Shown here piece after piece: positions 36,077-46,954 of a DNA stretch of 64,000 nt. How positions within the stretch are numbered: the stretch's first letter is position 1; every line of letters begins with the position of its first letter. This stretch comes from Ectobius pallidus (lineage: Eukaryota; Arthropoda; Insecta; Blattodea; Ectobiidae): assembly GCA_964059195.1 (NCBI GenBank), contig CAXKWD010000007.1, forward strand, positions 156,907,269-156,971,268, in the 5' to 3' direction. The position numbers and the translations under genes are program-made. The notes beneath the pieces are model-generated. The model searched no databases and had not been told where the DNA came from. It saw only the letters and a list, made by a program, of their open reading frames with translations.

Positions 36077-36765
36077 AAGTTTATATAAAGATTTTGACGT
36101 ATTGAATATTAAACAATTATACTCCTACACTTTATTAAATTATTTCCATAAACATCATGAAAAGTTCTTAACACGAAATCACTAGTATAATATCTCTTGT
36201 CCTCTTTTCGAACCAAAGTGTGCTACAGAAGTAGGTCTAAGGCATAGTATAAATTTCGGACCAAGGCTGTACAACAATTTTACTAGAAGAAACCCTAATA
36301 TGATACCACTAAACAATAAATTGTTTAAAAAAAGAGTACTCGATTTGATTAAATCTAACTTGTAATTGTACTTTTACCACTTTTTATGTTAATCATTCTC
36401 AACTGTAAATTTTTTATTTTTAACAATGGGTATTTTGTTGGTAACTCTGTTATGTTACTGTAATTTATTTTTTCGTATCTTTGTTCATGCATTTATTTCA
36501 TATAAGCAATCTTATTCATTTTTATTCTTATTCTTTACCTAAAACTATAATATGTATGTTTTTTTATATAATTTTAAAAATATAATTTTAGTATGACTCA
36601 ACTGACCCCGAACACGAGCTATGCTCATGCGGGGCAAATAATACTCTTTTCAAATTGTACAAATTGTGTGTATATTATTTGTATTTGTAATAATTTTGTA
36701 TCAATTTGTATTTTTTAATTTGTAATTTGTAATAAACTTAATTAATTAATTAAAAAAAAAAAATT
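34697..36765 (+). mobile_element. 5'-truncated non-LTR retrotransposon (CR1/Jockey-like)
   Basis: RT and C-terminal coding sequence is followed by a 3' UTR (36366-36765) containing GAACACGAGCTATGCTCATG, AATAAA (about 36732) and a terminal ATTAATTAATTAAAAAAA tail. No endonuclease domain precedes the RT, so the copy is 5'-truncated near 34700. Clade assignment to CR1/Jockey-like elements is from general RT appearance only. Confidence 0.85.
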
Positions 36766-36788
36766 GGTAAAGAAAAAAAATTAATTTA

Positions 36789-37386
36789 CCGTATTTTACG
36801 GACCATAAGACGCAGTTTTTACTTTGAAAACAGAGCCTTGAAAGTTGGGTGCATCTTATGGTCCGAAGTACACTAAAAAATTTAAATAAGGGTAAATATT
36901 GCCGGAATACCATAATTATAAACAAGGTGGCACAGACTGTACAACAATGCACTTGTCACAATCGTAAAATGAGGGTAGCTGGAAGCCATGTATACAATGC
37001 GAAAAGAAAAGTAAAGTTGAGTTCTTTTATACAAAAGGAGTTACCTCCGCCAGGTGGTTTAAATGAAGGACACTAACCGTAGGCTGAACTGAGGGTCAGA
37101 GGGTGTAAAGGCATTTTCAGTCTTTCATGAGAAATCAGTCCAGTTGTTAAAATTTACACGATGCCACCTGTACAGAAAAGATTTTTGTACAACGCAGGTT
37201 TTAAGTTAGAAGAGATTTACACTGATTCCATTGTACAAGATTATAAGTTGTTTATGGAATGAAGTATATTATTCCCTTTAAAATTTGTCGTTTGGAATCG
37301 CATTAAATTTCTTTCCCTTTAAATTTCCGTCCTAAAATCTAGGTGCGTCTTATGGTCCGGAGCGTCTTATAGTCCGTAAAATACGG
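36789..37386. mobile_element. TA-flanked MITE with palindromic termini
   Basis: The left end CCGTATTTTACGGACCATAA(GACGC) and the inverse of the right end differ at one base over 25 bp. TA flanks both ends (36787-36788 and 37387-37388), consistent with a Tc1/mariner/pogo-type target. The first 13 bases, CCGTATTTTACGG, are themselves a hairpin (CCGTA/TACGG). The word GGACCATAAGACGCA recurs internally near both ends. The open frame at 36849-37076 does not resemble a transposase. Confidence 0.85.
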
Positions 37387-37815
37387 TAATTAACTTTAAA
37401 AAAATAATTTTTAATATTTTTTTACGTAAAACATTAGAATATAATAATAACCTGTATGATAGACTAGACTTTTGTTATTTTAGAGATAATTTAGAAACAT
37501 TTTCATGTTACTTCGTTTGTCCAAAATTTCTTGCATGCTACTTTGTCATGGTACTTTGTGATATTTACAACAGAGTGCAAAGTCCAGGGTGAAACTTTTA
37601 CACCTCACGTTCTGCTACTAAACTAGCAAGTGAAACTGAACACAATGGCATTCAAAGTAATAAAGTGTGGCGAAATTACAATACAAATAACGTACGCAAA
37701 CAATACATATTAAGTTCCCTTTGAATATAATTTCACATGTGCCCTATATTTGTGTTGTCTGTACATTTATGTCCCGCAACATTTCAAATACATTTGTTGT
37801 ATGGTAATCCCTATA

Positions 37816-38690
37816 ATATAAAACCACACGGCTGACTCACTTACTCACTCACTCACTCACTCACTCACTCACTCACTCACTCACTCACTCACTCACTCAC
37901 TCACATTAATGTTTGCCCACTTCCAGATGAGCTAGAAACTTGAAATTTGGTACAAATCAAATCAAATCAAATTTTATTGTCATTGGGTTCACAGAACAAT
38001 AGACAAAGTCACATATTAAATAAGATATAAAGCCATTAATAAGATACAAAGCCATTGTTAACATACACATAAGTAATATCATAAACCATAAAAAACATAA
38101 ATATGCACAACAATTATCGCCAGATGATCAAAATTTTTATTTAATATCACAGGCATAGTAATTTATAGCATTCCTTAAATTGAGATCACTTCAGGAAGTT
38201 CATCTAAGCTATAAAAGGGGTTTGATTTAAGCCAATTAAAGAGCCAATTTTGAAGTTTCTTGGGTGGCGCACTTGTTATTTGCATAGGTAATTTATTGTA
38301 TAGAGTCATTCCGATTATTTCATAGCTATTTAGAGATTTAGTTAATCTACAATATGGTAAACCTATTTTGTTGCAATTCCTCGTATTATACTGATGAATA
38401 TCTTGCCTTAACTGTCTGTTGGTTATAGACTCTTTTGTGTACATTACTACTGTATATATATATATATATATATATATAAATTTGTTATTGTCATTATTTT
38501 GAAATTAACAAAAAGTGGCTTACAGTGTTCCATTTGATTGGAGTTTGATATTATTCTAATGGCCTTTTTTTGTAATAGCTTTTAGACTGTAAGCCATAGG
38601 AAAATTTCAAAAATCTTTCCCGAGAACCTCATCGGGGGTTTGGGGGCGGAGCCCCAATTGAGCGAAGCGAAGTATGGAATATATTTTCAC
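37816..38690. repeat. Dispersed repeat containing (ACTC)n, interrupted by a LINE
   Basis: TAATATAAAACCACACGGCTG leads into (ACTC)n at 37835-37904, then CCACTTCCAGATGAGCTAGA and AACTTGAAATTTGGTAC. After the LINE at 37956-38580 the sequence resumes with ACTGTAAGCCATAGGAAAAT and GGGGTTTGGGGGCGGAGCCC. I infer that these are the two halves of one element. The class is unknown. Confidence 0.5.
37956..38580 (-). mobile_element. Non-LTR retrotransposon 3' fragment
   Basis: The - strand encodes the C-terminal region of a CR1/Jockey-like element: LQKKAIRIISNSNQMEHCKP and LFVNFKIMTITNLY upstream (38570-38475), then at 38444-38175 HQYNTRNCNKIGLPYCRL and a NPFYSLDELPE ending. The 3' end carries AATAAA (from TTTATT at 37971) and an (AAATC)n-type tail at 37953-37970. 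A (TA)n expansion (38452-38478) lies inside the coding part. Confidence 0.8.
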
Positions 38691-38837
38691 AAGCGACTTA
38701 AATAAAAACATAATTAAAAGGTTTGTATGTTAATAGTACATATGAGGGGGGGTCTATTAGCAAACCCGGCAATCTCCATTCTGAGAAAAGATAGCGATGC
38801 TAACTTCTAATGCTATTTAATGCTATTTAGTAATAAG

Positions 38838-39678
38838 TAGGGCTCGGACTTTTAGGTGCTTATAAGAACGAAAATATTTATTTTTTATGTGGTTAAAAAG
38901 TTGAAAATATGTTTTAAAAATATATAAATATTTTATTTATTTAACCAATATTTACAGAAGTACTCAACTAGTCAGCAAGTGTAGAACTGTTGCAGTGAAT
39001 GACAGAAGTAGATCTTAAGTTGTGCATCTTAAGGCTGTGACGATTTTCACGGAACAGAGACTTGTATCTTGAAAATGTACGTTCAACATTGCAGGATGTT
39101 AATGTTGCATATTTGTAAAACGCAGTATCACTGATACTCAGATTTTCCATCTGCTCCAAGTTCTCTACACTGTTACCCATTAAAATATCTGAAATCTTTG
39201 GCAACACTTGTAACCTTTCATTCTTATTTAAGCATGACAGGAATTTTTCTTTAATTTCGTTTGCTTTTGAACCACTGATTTTGTTAAGTTTGTTTTCAAT
39301 GTGTTTGGTTTCTTTTATTGATTCTGTCAAGAATTGTTTTGTTGTTTCCAACTTAGTAATGCAGTGTGAGAGGAAACAGAAATGTGCACTAATAAAGGCC
39401 AAATCAGCCCTGATTTATTGTCTGGCTCAACATAACAATGCAACATAGTCAAAATATTCATTTCTAAACATATGTGGTAAAATATGTAAAAAAAATTAAG
39501 TTACCAAAAATATTTATTCAAATAAGAAATATCGAAAATATTTATTTTTATGTGATATGCAACTCAGTATTTTGAATCCAAAGGTCCCAACCGGAACTTT
39601 TACAAAGTCCAGAGATCATAGGTAATAGCAAAAAAAAAAAAAAAAAAAAAATGTATTTACCTAAAAGTCCGAGCCCTA
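38838..39678 (-). mobile_element. Internally deleted hAT transposon with transposase remnant
   Basis: Perfect 20-bp inverted ends (TAGGGCTCGGACTTTTAGGT) are flanked by an identical 8-bp duplication GTAATAAG (38830-38837 and 39679-39686). The element is 841 bp and retains only the C-terminal part of a transposase on the - strand (38968-39402). An A run occurs at 39632-39651. It is a deletion derivative of a hAT element and could move only with transposase supplied by another copy. Confidence 0.93.
38968..39402 (-). pseudogene. hAT transposase C-terminal fragment
   Basis: A frame of 144 codons ends in the hAT dimerisation signature: AFYKYATLTSCNVERTFSRY then KSLFRENRHSLKMHNLR and a terminal CNSS. 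The N-terminal BED finger and the RNase H-like catalytic core are absent. The Met at the start is not a natural start. The related remnant at 45075-45200 (VERNFFMYKSLLSDNRQSF) belongs to the same broad group. Confidence 0.85.
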
Positions 39679-39912
39679 GTAATAAGTATTGTTTTGAGCG
39701 AAACTAAATATTGTGTTTCCGTTTGTGCTTTGTCAAAAACCATCTACCAAATTCTCAAAGCTGAAATAGTTGTTTGAATTTAAATGATTAATATATATAG
39801 GTCTACGATAATAGTAATGATAGGAATAATAGTTAGAGCCTGGAATTGAAGGTTTTTTCCCAGCTTCCTAATTAGAACATTTTAACGTATTTTTTGGTTT
39901 TATACTCCTAGC

Positions 39913-40310
39913 CATAGGCGTAACCAGGCCGACCGTATGGGGGGGGTTATAACATCCGCGGGGTCTGGGGTGTATGGAATACCCCCCAGGGTAAGGTCCG
40001 GGGGTCCTCCCCCGGAAAATTTTAAAAATGAAGATGCAAAATAACGAGTTTTAAGCTTCCGGGGGTCTTCCCCCGGAAAATTTAAAAAAATAAGGCGCAA
40101 AATAACAAATTTTAAGCTTCCGGGGGTCCGCCCCCGGAAAAAGTTTAAAAATTAAGACTCAAAATAACGAGTTTTAAGCTTCCCACGCTTTATACTTGTA
40201 TTAAGTAATTTATGGGCAGACTTAAAAAAATTATAGAATTTTCCTTTTTTTAATCAATGGGGGGGGGGGTTCAAACCCCCAAAACCCCCCCCCCCCTCGG
40301 TACGCCTATG
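39913..40310 (+). mobile_element. hAT-like MITE with 61-bp internal repeats, copy 1
   Basis: Ends CATAGGCGTA and TACGCCTATG are flanked by the 8-bp duplication CTCCTAGC (39905-39912 and 40311-40318). The interior has three tandem units of 61 bp (starting CCGGGGGTC at 39998, 40059 and 40120), each with CCCCCGGAAAA and AACGAGTTTTAAGC words, then long G and C runs. It is a close reverse-orientation relative of 48622-49004. It is non-coding. Confidence 0.9.
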
Positions 40311-40378
40311 CTCCTAGCTTTCGAATATATGAATCTTACATAACCTAAATAGGGCTTAATCGGACTAAAGGGCCTTTA

Positions 40379-40480
40379 GCCCCTTGCTAAAGAGGACTTT
40401 TGCTAAAAAAAAAACTAGGGGCTAAATAGGACTTTTGCTGAAAAACTAGGGGCTAAAGAGAACTTTTGCAGAAAAAAAAC
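40379..40480. repeat. Degenerate ~36-bp tandem repeat
   Basis: Three imperfect units built on GGGGCTAAA.AGGACTTTTGCT followed by an A run. Similar CTAAAA words recur at 40700-40800, so the block may be the edge of an unrecognised element. Confidence 0.55.
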
Positions 40481-41149
40481 ACGATTTTTAAATAGATTTT
40501 CGAATTAATGCAAAGGAAAATAACATTTATTTTCACATACTTAACATGAGAAGTATCGTTAAAGGGTAAATATTTCAATTGTTTATGCTAATTTTCGAGT
40601 GCCGATATAGGGAATAGTTACTTGTTTATTGAAAAAAAACTAGAATAACTGTGTCAAAAAATTATAATACAGTATTCGGTGTCAATATTAGTGTTTTATT
40701 AAGACGGCTAAAATCGTTTGTTTAAGACTTAAAAAAGGGCTATTCGACGAAAATAAAAGGCTAAAATACCTTTTATAAAAGCCTAAAAATCGGGACCTTA
40801 ATAACAGTATTAGTGGTTAAGATGCTGGAAATCCATAATTATTCATTTGTACGAAAGGGAACAGAACGACAGTGACATCTGGTTATATCCTCAATAATCT
40901 TTATAACGTGCTAGCACATTTTCCTTTACCCTTAACGGGTTTGAGTATTTTTTATTTTACAGCCCAACTCGTGGAACTTTACGATGGAACTTTACGTAGG
41001 CGGAGAGTTCTGTTAAACAATTCTTACCTTTCAAGTTAACATAAAGAAAATTAAAATATGTGTAAAATTTATAGAATAGGATACATGAACATGAGCTTTA
41101 TCATTGTGTTAACTGTTTTCTTTGCGGTCCGGCACGGATTTTTAATTTG

Positions 41150-41401
41150 CGTGAGATGTTCAGTAAAAAAGTGGTCCTAAATTACGCGCACGCGAACTGG
41201 GAACAATTCCAAAACGACATAATTGAAAACTTGCCTAATGGACAAATCGAGAACCAAGACGACCTAGAACGCAGCGTCCACATACTGACTGGCGTAATAC
41301 AGAATGCGATAAATGAAAACATACCACAAAAGAAAATAAAGGAACATCGCCCTAGCATTACAGCCGAAATTAAGTGCCTCATTAGGCAAAGGAATGATCT
41401 A
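41150..41401 (+). pseudogene. LINE ORF2 fragment (endonuclease-RT linker)
   Basis: The frame encodes NWEQFQNDIIENLPNGQIEN, a HILTGVIQNAINENIPQK segment and IKCLIRQRNDLI. This is the pattern of the linker between endonuclease and RT domains in Jockey/R1-like elements (W..F...., AI...IP..., EIK.LI..RN). It stops abruptly at an AAT-rich run. Confidence 0.6.
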
Positions 41402-41421
41402 ATATTAATACAATAGAACTA

Positions 41422-41541
41422 TCAATACGGTAACAATAATAACAATAATAATCATATTATTAAAATAATAATTTTAATAATAACAATAACAATAATAATA
41501 ATAACAATAATAATATTAATAATAACAATAATTACATAAAA
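41422..41541. repeat. Imperfect (AAT/AAC)n microsatellite
   Basis: About 120 bp of AATAAC/AATAAT trinucleotides with interruptions, directly after the LINE fragment. Confidence 0.8.
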
Positions 41542-41632
41542 TTTATTAAAAATGGTCACTATACCTCTAGATTCATGAGATAGATAAATAGCGAAAGTAT
41601 GACAATGATAAGCATAGTGATGCTGTACGTAC

Positions 41633-41710
41633 TGATTCTCCCGGAGTTCTGCAGTCCTGAGCCACACAGCCGATGACGAGAATGAGACTGAACAGCCAAA
41701 CAGGTGACAT
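41633..41710 (-). CDS. Candidate first exon: signal peptide plus clip-like start
   Basis: On the - strand an ATG at 41710 opens 26 codons: MSPVW, a hydrophobic core LFSLILVIGCVA with a good signal-peptidase site after VAQ or CVA, then DCRTPGES. The exon is followed by a consensus donor (TCA|GTACGT at 41635-41627). DCRTPG after a signal peptide is how many insect clip-domain serine proteases start, but no following exon is visible. An in-frame upstream ATG exists at 41779, but the one at 41710 places the hydrophobic core correctly. It lies 11.6 kb upstream of the - strand exons at 30034-29585; linkage is unproven and the phases (0 versus 1) do not match directly. Confidence 0.4.
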
Positions 41711-41944
41711 CTTCACTTTGCCTGGAGCCTTGAGAATTGTTCTTATCAAAACACCTCTCGTGTCCCGCTCGTTAACCACTTCTAAAAATATAATATGTCA
41801 CGATGTGTTAATTCAATTAAATGATTTTGATTATTGAAGTGAAACTTCTTTAGGCGCGCTAGGAGTAAATCGAGAGCTAACCCAAAGTTGCGTTATGAAG
41901 AAAATCGTCACGAAAGTAGCGGGGCTGTGACGGACTGCACGGAA

Positions 41945-42240
41945 AACAATCAACTCAATGAAATTAAAAAAAAAAAAATCCAAAATAAAAAAAAATCCAA
42001 AATTCAAAAATTAAAAACTGAAATCCAACATTTAAAAAATATAAAAATCCAAAATTTAAAAAAATTAAAAATAATGAAATATCAAAGATCCAAAATTTAA
42101 AGAATCAAAAATTAAAATTCCAAAAATTAAAAAATTCAAAGATCCAATATAAAAAATCCAAAATTTAAAAAGTCCATAAACCCAAATTTTAAAAAAGTGC
42201 CACAATCCAAAAATGAAAAAAAAAACGAAAAAAATCCAAG
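41945..42240. repeat. A-rich low-complexity block of AATCCAAAAT words
   Basis: About 300 bp consist almost only of (T/A)AAAATCCAAAATTTAAAAA-type words of variable spacing. It is matched by 61415-61510. It is not a simple tandem repeat because the period drifts between about 12 and 20 bp. Confidence 0.8.
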
Positions 42241-42299
42241 TTTCACTTCTGTCGCGTGGCGTTTCACGCACCCGCTTTTTTGTACTCATATAACTAGAG

Positions 42300-44949
42300 G
42301 TAAGGGATAAATGAAGTGTTAGTTTAGCCATTTAGGTGAAAACGTATATTTTTGGACTCGCTGACACACACTCAGGCTGAGACAGCTGGACTAAGCTGTC
42401 CCCGCAATACGACCTCTTATTCTACATCAAAATATGAAGTGTGAAAGTAGTATGCCCTATGTCCAGGACAGAGAAAGTTATGTGCATTTTTGTCCGTGGA
42501 TTTCATTCTTCAATATTTACTTACACCAATGAATTCTACCGATAGCTTCTCTAATTTGTCAAAGTCCCGTATCATTTACTTCCAAAGCTACCTGTGACCA
42601 TTGCCAACAATACACTGTTGTCATGAGAACTGTACATGGAATTTGATTTGGATTTGATAATATTCTGTGTAAAAAGGTATTTCGTATCCTCAAAAACACT
42701 TGATTTTTGGCATTAAAAATAAAAATTCAAAATCCTTTCTTAGAGAGCACTTATATTATGAAACGAAGGTACTGTCAAAATTCCAAGTCTCTACCTTTAT
42801 GTTAAATATTTTAATAGAGTTCCGCCTTAACCCTTAACATACAACTTATCTTGATCCACTCAAAAACAGCATTTATAAGATAGACACAAATAAATATATA
42901 AAGGTCACAAATATGTAGATGAAAGCTGGTTTCTTCTGCGTGGAACCAAGATGCGTCACTACTTAAAAAGAATATGCATTTCGGCGTATTTGATGCATCA
43001 CACTTCATATAATCTTTGTTCAGAATTTCAGATCTCTGCGTGCAGTAGATTTTGCTGGACATCGCGTACAGATAGGCATCTTATTATGTACATTTAATTT
43101 CATTTTTCTTATTCAAAACGGATAAAATGTAGAACACTTTATATGTAAAGAACAGATAGGGGAAGGGGTAGTGGCTATAACTCTGCATTCAGATATGACA
43201 TTTCTTGCGCTGGCATAGTCTTTAGAAATATAGATTAAATCTTAGTTACATTACATTGTTTGTTTGCTTAAAGATAAATTATCTCAAGATTTGAGGCTAT
43301 CCCCGTGCCGATAGTATGTGATTGATCACCTGATTGTTTACAGGCTCCCAGAAGATTAACTACAAAATTTCCCTACTTAACTGCTATTGTGGAGATTAGT
43401 TTCGTTGTATTATTTCACTAAAGGCAGAGCTGTGAAAATAATAGGCCTAACTGAAAAAAAAAGAGGAGAGAGCACTTTTTCAAACATTCAAATGTCGCCT
43501 TATATGAGAGCTACCGAGATACTAGTTATTGATTTGTAGAGTACTCATCAAGAGCTTTTCAACAATACCCCACTCGTACCCCTAAAACCCCCGAATCGTT
43601 GGTGTCACTTGGAACACCATAGGGAGTACTCTAATTTATTCGAACGAAGTTTCCCTCTATACTTCATAAGGGCCGAGATATAAATTTTTCAAAATTTCAA
43701 CCCCCTCCCCCGACCCTCCCCCTTGGGCCAATTTGCTCTTTAACGAACTTGTCCGAATTATTGGGCCTATAAATAACATAATAAAATTTGGTTCAAAATT
43801 AACGGTCGCTAGCGTGTAAAGATATCTAGGTTGTATATATATATATACAAAAAATGAACGGGCGGTGGTTTCATACTTAGGGAGGCATAACACGTCAAGA
43901 TATGAAAGAATTTTTCGAAAGTCATGACATGGTACCGTTCGCAATAGGTAGATTTTTCTTCGAAATCTACCTGAAAAAACACAGAAAAATTATGTAATTG
44001 TTCCCCACGCACATTACATTTAATCTAACTTTTTGACGACTTCCTTCGCTTTCCTTATATGACCAAGTATTTAGTCGATGAAGGACATTGCTTCACTACG
44101 AAGTGACATTTGTTAGGAGAAGAGATTGTACCCTTCCAGCGTCTCGGGTCACCATTGTGTTTGCTAGTCTTATTAAATCGTGAAATTATTATTATTATTA
44201 ATTATTAATTACCGCGTCCGCCTCAGCGACACCTTTCCGCCACATTAAACACCCCGAGGGGCGCTCTAATCAATGCGCCCCCCCCCCCGCCCTTCAGTGC
44301 AATCAAATTATTCAAAATGGCTGTCCGGCCCCTGCCTTAAATATGTAGCCTGTGTTAATTTTAATTAATATTTCGATTTTTCAACCCCCTCTGTTTTAGC
44401 TCTGCTTTTGTTTAAATTAAGGTCAACCATACCGTTTCGTGTTCCTTAATTTCTTTTTTGCACTCCTTAACTAATTAGTGGTACTTACGAATGTTGTTGT
44501 CGTGGATCGTAAGTTGACATTCCCACACAATCTTGTTGCTATGGGCGTTGCGATGCGGTTAAATTACTTACGGTGCTTGCGCCACGTCATAATTCATTAC
44601 GATACACTTCATAATACAAGCCTTTATGGACAAGGCCCCCAGGACAAATATCGGTTCCCATAACAACAAACACATGCGAATCACTTTCTGAAATAAACAT
44701 CTATCTTCAAGAATGTATATACATAATATTTTCAGGTAATATCTCAATTAATATAATCTCCCCTAGATTTTTTGTTTATTTTTATTTTATGCTTTACTTT
44801 TCCTTTCTTTACTAATTACTTAGGACAAGGTATTTGATGATTTTGCATCTTTTTTATGTGAGGGTGAAAAGATAGCTCGAATATATAGCCTACAAATGTG
44901 CATCATGAAATAATTTATTAAATAAGGGAAAATCGTTTTTGCACTGTTT
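42300..44949. other. Unassigned sequence
   Basis: No gene is recognised. There is (TA)n at 43834-43848, (ATT)n at 44187-44200 and C runs at 43700-43730 and 44278-44290. The short frames (42811-43062, 43657-43944, 44478-44663) lack recognisable domains. Confidence 0.4.
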
Positions 44950-45074
44950 TGCTTTATTTTCATTTTCGTCATTTACAAGAGATAGGTATTTTTTTGGTTG
45001 CAATTTTTTGGTCATTTTCTGCATTTTTAAGTAATTTTCGGCATTTTTAGGTCTTTTTCGGAAGTTTAGGTCAT

Positions 45075-45200
45075 GTTTCAGTGGAAGTAGAGAGGAACTT
45101 TTTCATGTACAAATCGTTACTTTCAGACAACAGACAATCATTTTTAGTTGAGATTCTCCGCCAAGTGTTCATAGTTCATTTTAATTCAGGTTTATTGTAA
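45075..45200 (+). pseudogene. hAT transposase C-terminal remnant
   Basis: A + frame reads VSVEVERNFFMYKSLLSDNR then QSFLVEILRQVFIVHFNS and stops at 45198-45200. This is the hAT dimerisation signature (VER.FS.YK..L...R..F...NL) and resembles the fragment at 38968-39402. The rest of the transposase is missing. Surrounding TTAGGTCATTTT-type words (44990-45070, 45480-45580) also occur in the 46243-46840 element, suggesting that it derives from a relative. Confidence 0.7.
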
Positions 45201-46234
45201 ACTCCACAGCAGTTTGTCTTTGTAGCAATAAAGAATTATAATTGTTTTGTTTCTATTTAAATGGTACGTATTTGCTACGGACAATTTGAAGGCCTGCCAG
45301 TTCAGAAATAATTTATGCTCGCTAAAGGTGCCCAAGAAGTATAAATTTATCTACTTCTTTAGTAACAAAATAAGTGTGTTTTATATTGCAAATATTCATA
45401 TATAACGCACTGTCGTCCATTAATTTGCTTTTAGCAATTAATTACTTTAAAAACTAATTAAAAGTAATAATGGAAAATTTATTGGTCTTTTTTTAATTGT
45501 ATGTCATTTTTTTACTATTTTAGGTCATAAATGAATTTTTTATTTTGCATTTTTTCACTATTTTATGGTCATTAAATCTGTGGCTTGAAAGTATCGAAGA
45601 GTATTTAGTCTTATACCCTCAAAAACTATATTATTAAGATGCCATCAACAAAGGAGAATGGGGACAACCTTTACAAAATATCTTATTATAATCTTATAGA
45701 TTGTAAGTCAATAATTTATTGAAATTTAGTTGATTACATGTTCTGACGTATTATCACATTTATTAATTTTTGTTATGATAAAAAAACTGTTGTTTAAAAG
45801 TTTATATAATTATACACTTGTACAATCTAATATTTATATAGGTTTGTACTATACATAAAACAATTACATCAAGATGAAATTTATCAATAAAAATGTCTTG
45901 CCCTAGGGCTAGATAATACCAGTACTAAAAATAGTGAACTTCTAACTTAAAACATCAGTTCACTTGAAGTTTGCTACAGACATTTAGAACTCTTACCTCA
46001 TGTATGTACGGCAATAGTTAACTGCTGACATATTGATGTTATTTGCTGATCCAATTGTGAAAATGTGGCACGTAGAGCGAACCATTATACACGAGGACAC
46101 AGCATGCGTGTCTATTGACATGCAATTAGAGCCTTTCTCAAGGAACAAAGCATTTCAATTGCTCCTATTACACGAACAGAATGCTAGTGTTTCCTAGTTA
46201 CATCTGTAACTCCTAGATAGGACAGTTGATGTGT
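45201..46234. other. Unassigned AT-rich sequence, possibly decayed hAT interior
   Basis: Repeated GGTCATTT words at 45480-45580 suggest decayed subterminal hAT sequence. No paired ends or gene are visible in the rest. Confidence 0.3.
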
Positions 46235-46242
46235 ATCATGAC

Positions 46243-46840
46243 CAAGGCCCGGATTCTACCGTAATGACATGTCATCTTTTTATTGATGCTGTATAGACAA
46301 TGCCAACTTGTAGATAAAACCTAATCATGGCATTTAGATTACAAAATGCATTTTTATCAGGTTTTTTTGTCAATTTATGCAATTTTATATTTTTAAGGCA
46401 TTTATTTCAATTTTACGTCATTATTTTGTAATTTTCGTGTCATTTGCTTCCTTGTTTAGTCATTTTCATGCATTAACATTGAGTATATTAAATTTTTTTC
46501 TTTTTTTTTTTTCATACGGGTAATATTTAAATAAATTACTAGGTTAATATAACACAACATTTTTGTAGGATCTGCTTTAAAAATAATTTTCTTACTTTTC
46601 TTCTCAAATGCTCCAATCAAGAACAAAGTTTTTAGACCTACAACAAACTTTCTGCATTTACAGTTTTTGCAATGATGTACAAATTAGTCTATAAACCTTG
46701 TGTGTACAATAATATTTTTATAAATAAAATATCAGCTTTAAGGTCATTATTTATAATTATTAAGTCATTTTCTTTAAAATTCACGGTCATTTTATAGGTC
46801 ATTTTTCAAACAATTTTAGGTCATCAGAATCCGGGCCCTG
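46243..46840. mobile_element. Non-autonomous hAT transposon
   Basis: The element begins CAAGGCCCGGATTCT and ends AGAATCCGGGCCCTG (one mismatch in the inverted repeat). It is flanked by the identical 8-bp duplication ATCATGAC (46235-46242 and 46841-46848). CA...TG ends and an 8-bp target fit hAT. The interior is full of degenerate GGTCATTTT words. There is no coding sequence in the 598 bp. Confidence 0.9.
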
Positions 46841-46954
46841 ATCATGACCGTTCCATCGCCTTGGGAGACACTTTCCCCAATCAGTTTCCCCATTTTCATA
46901 ATTCCAAGTGCATCAATCTGATGCATTGTTGGCCTTTGTGTTTGTACCTATTTA

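Larger units (their letters stand above)
41063..42240. repeat. Repeat block related to 60842-61520
   Basis: TGTTAACTGTTTTCTTTGCG and GGTCCGGCACGGATTT (41106-41140), GTCACGAAAGTAGC and GGACTGCACGGAAAA (41909-41945), and the AATCCAAAATTTAAAAA-type low-complexity core (41965-42240) recur in the same order right of the LTR element. Between them this copy holds a LINE fragment, microsatellites and a signal-peptide exon that the other copy lacks. Confidence 0.6.

Noticed and set aside
36849..37076. 75-codon frame as a transposase fragment
   Set aside because: It starts within the terminal repeat of the MITE and has no DDE-type motif.
37835..37904. CRISPR-like regular repeats
   Set aside because: This is a simple (ACTC)n microsatellite without spacers, and the DNA is eukaryotic.
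29585..41710. One gene joining the 41710 signal-peptide exon to the 30034/29724 exons
   Set aside because: The donor is phase 0 but the acceptors need phase 1, and no intermediate exon was found over 11 kb, so I kept them separate.
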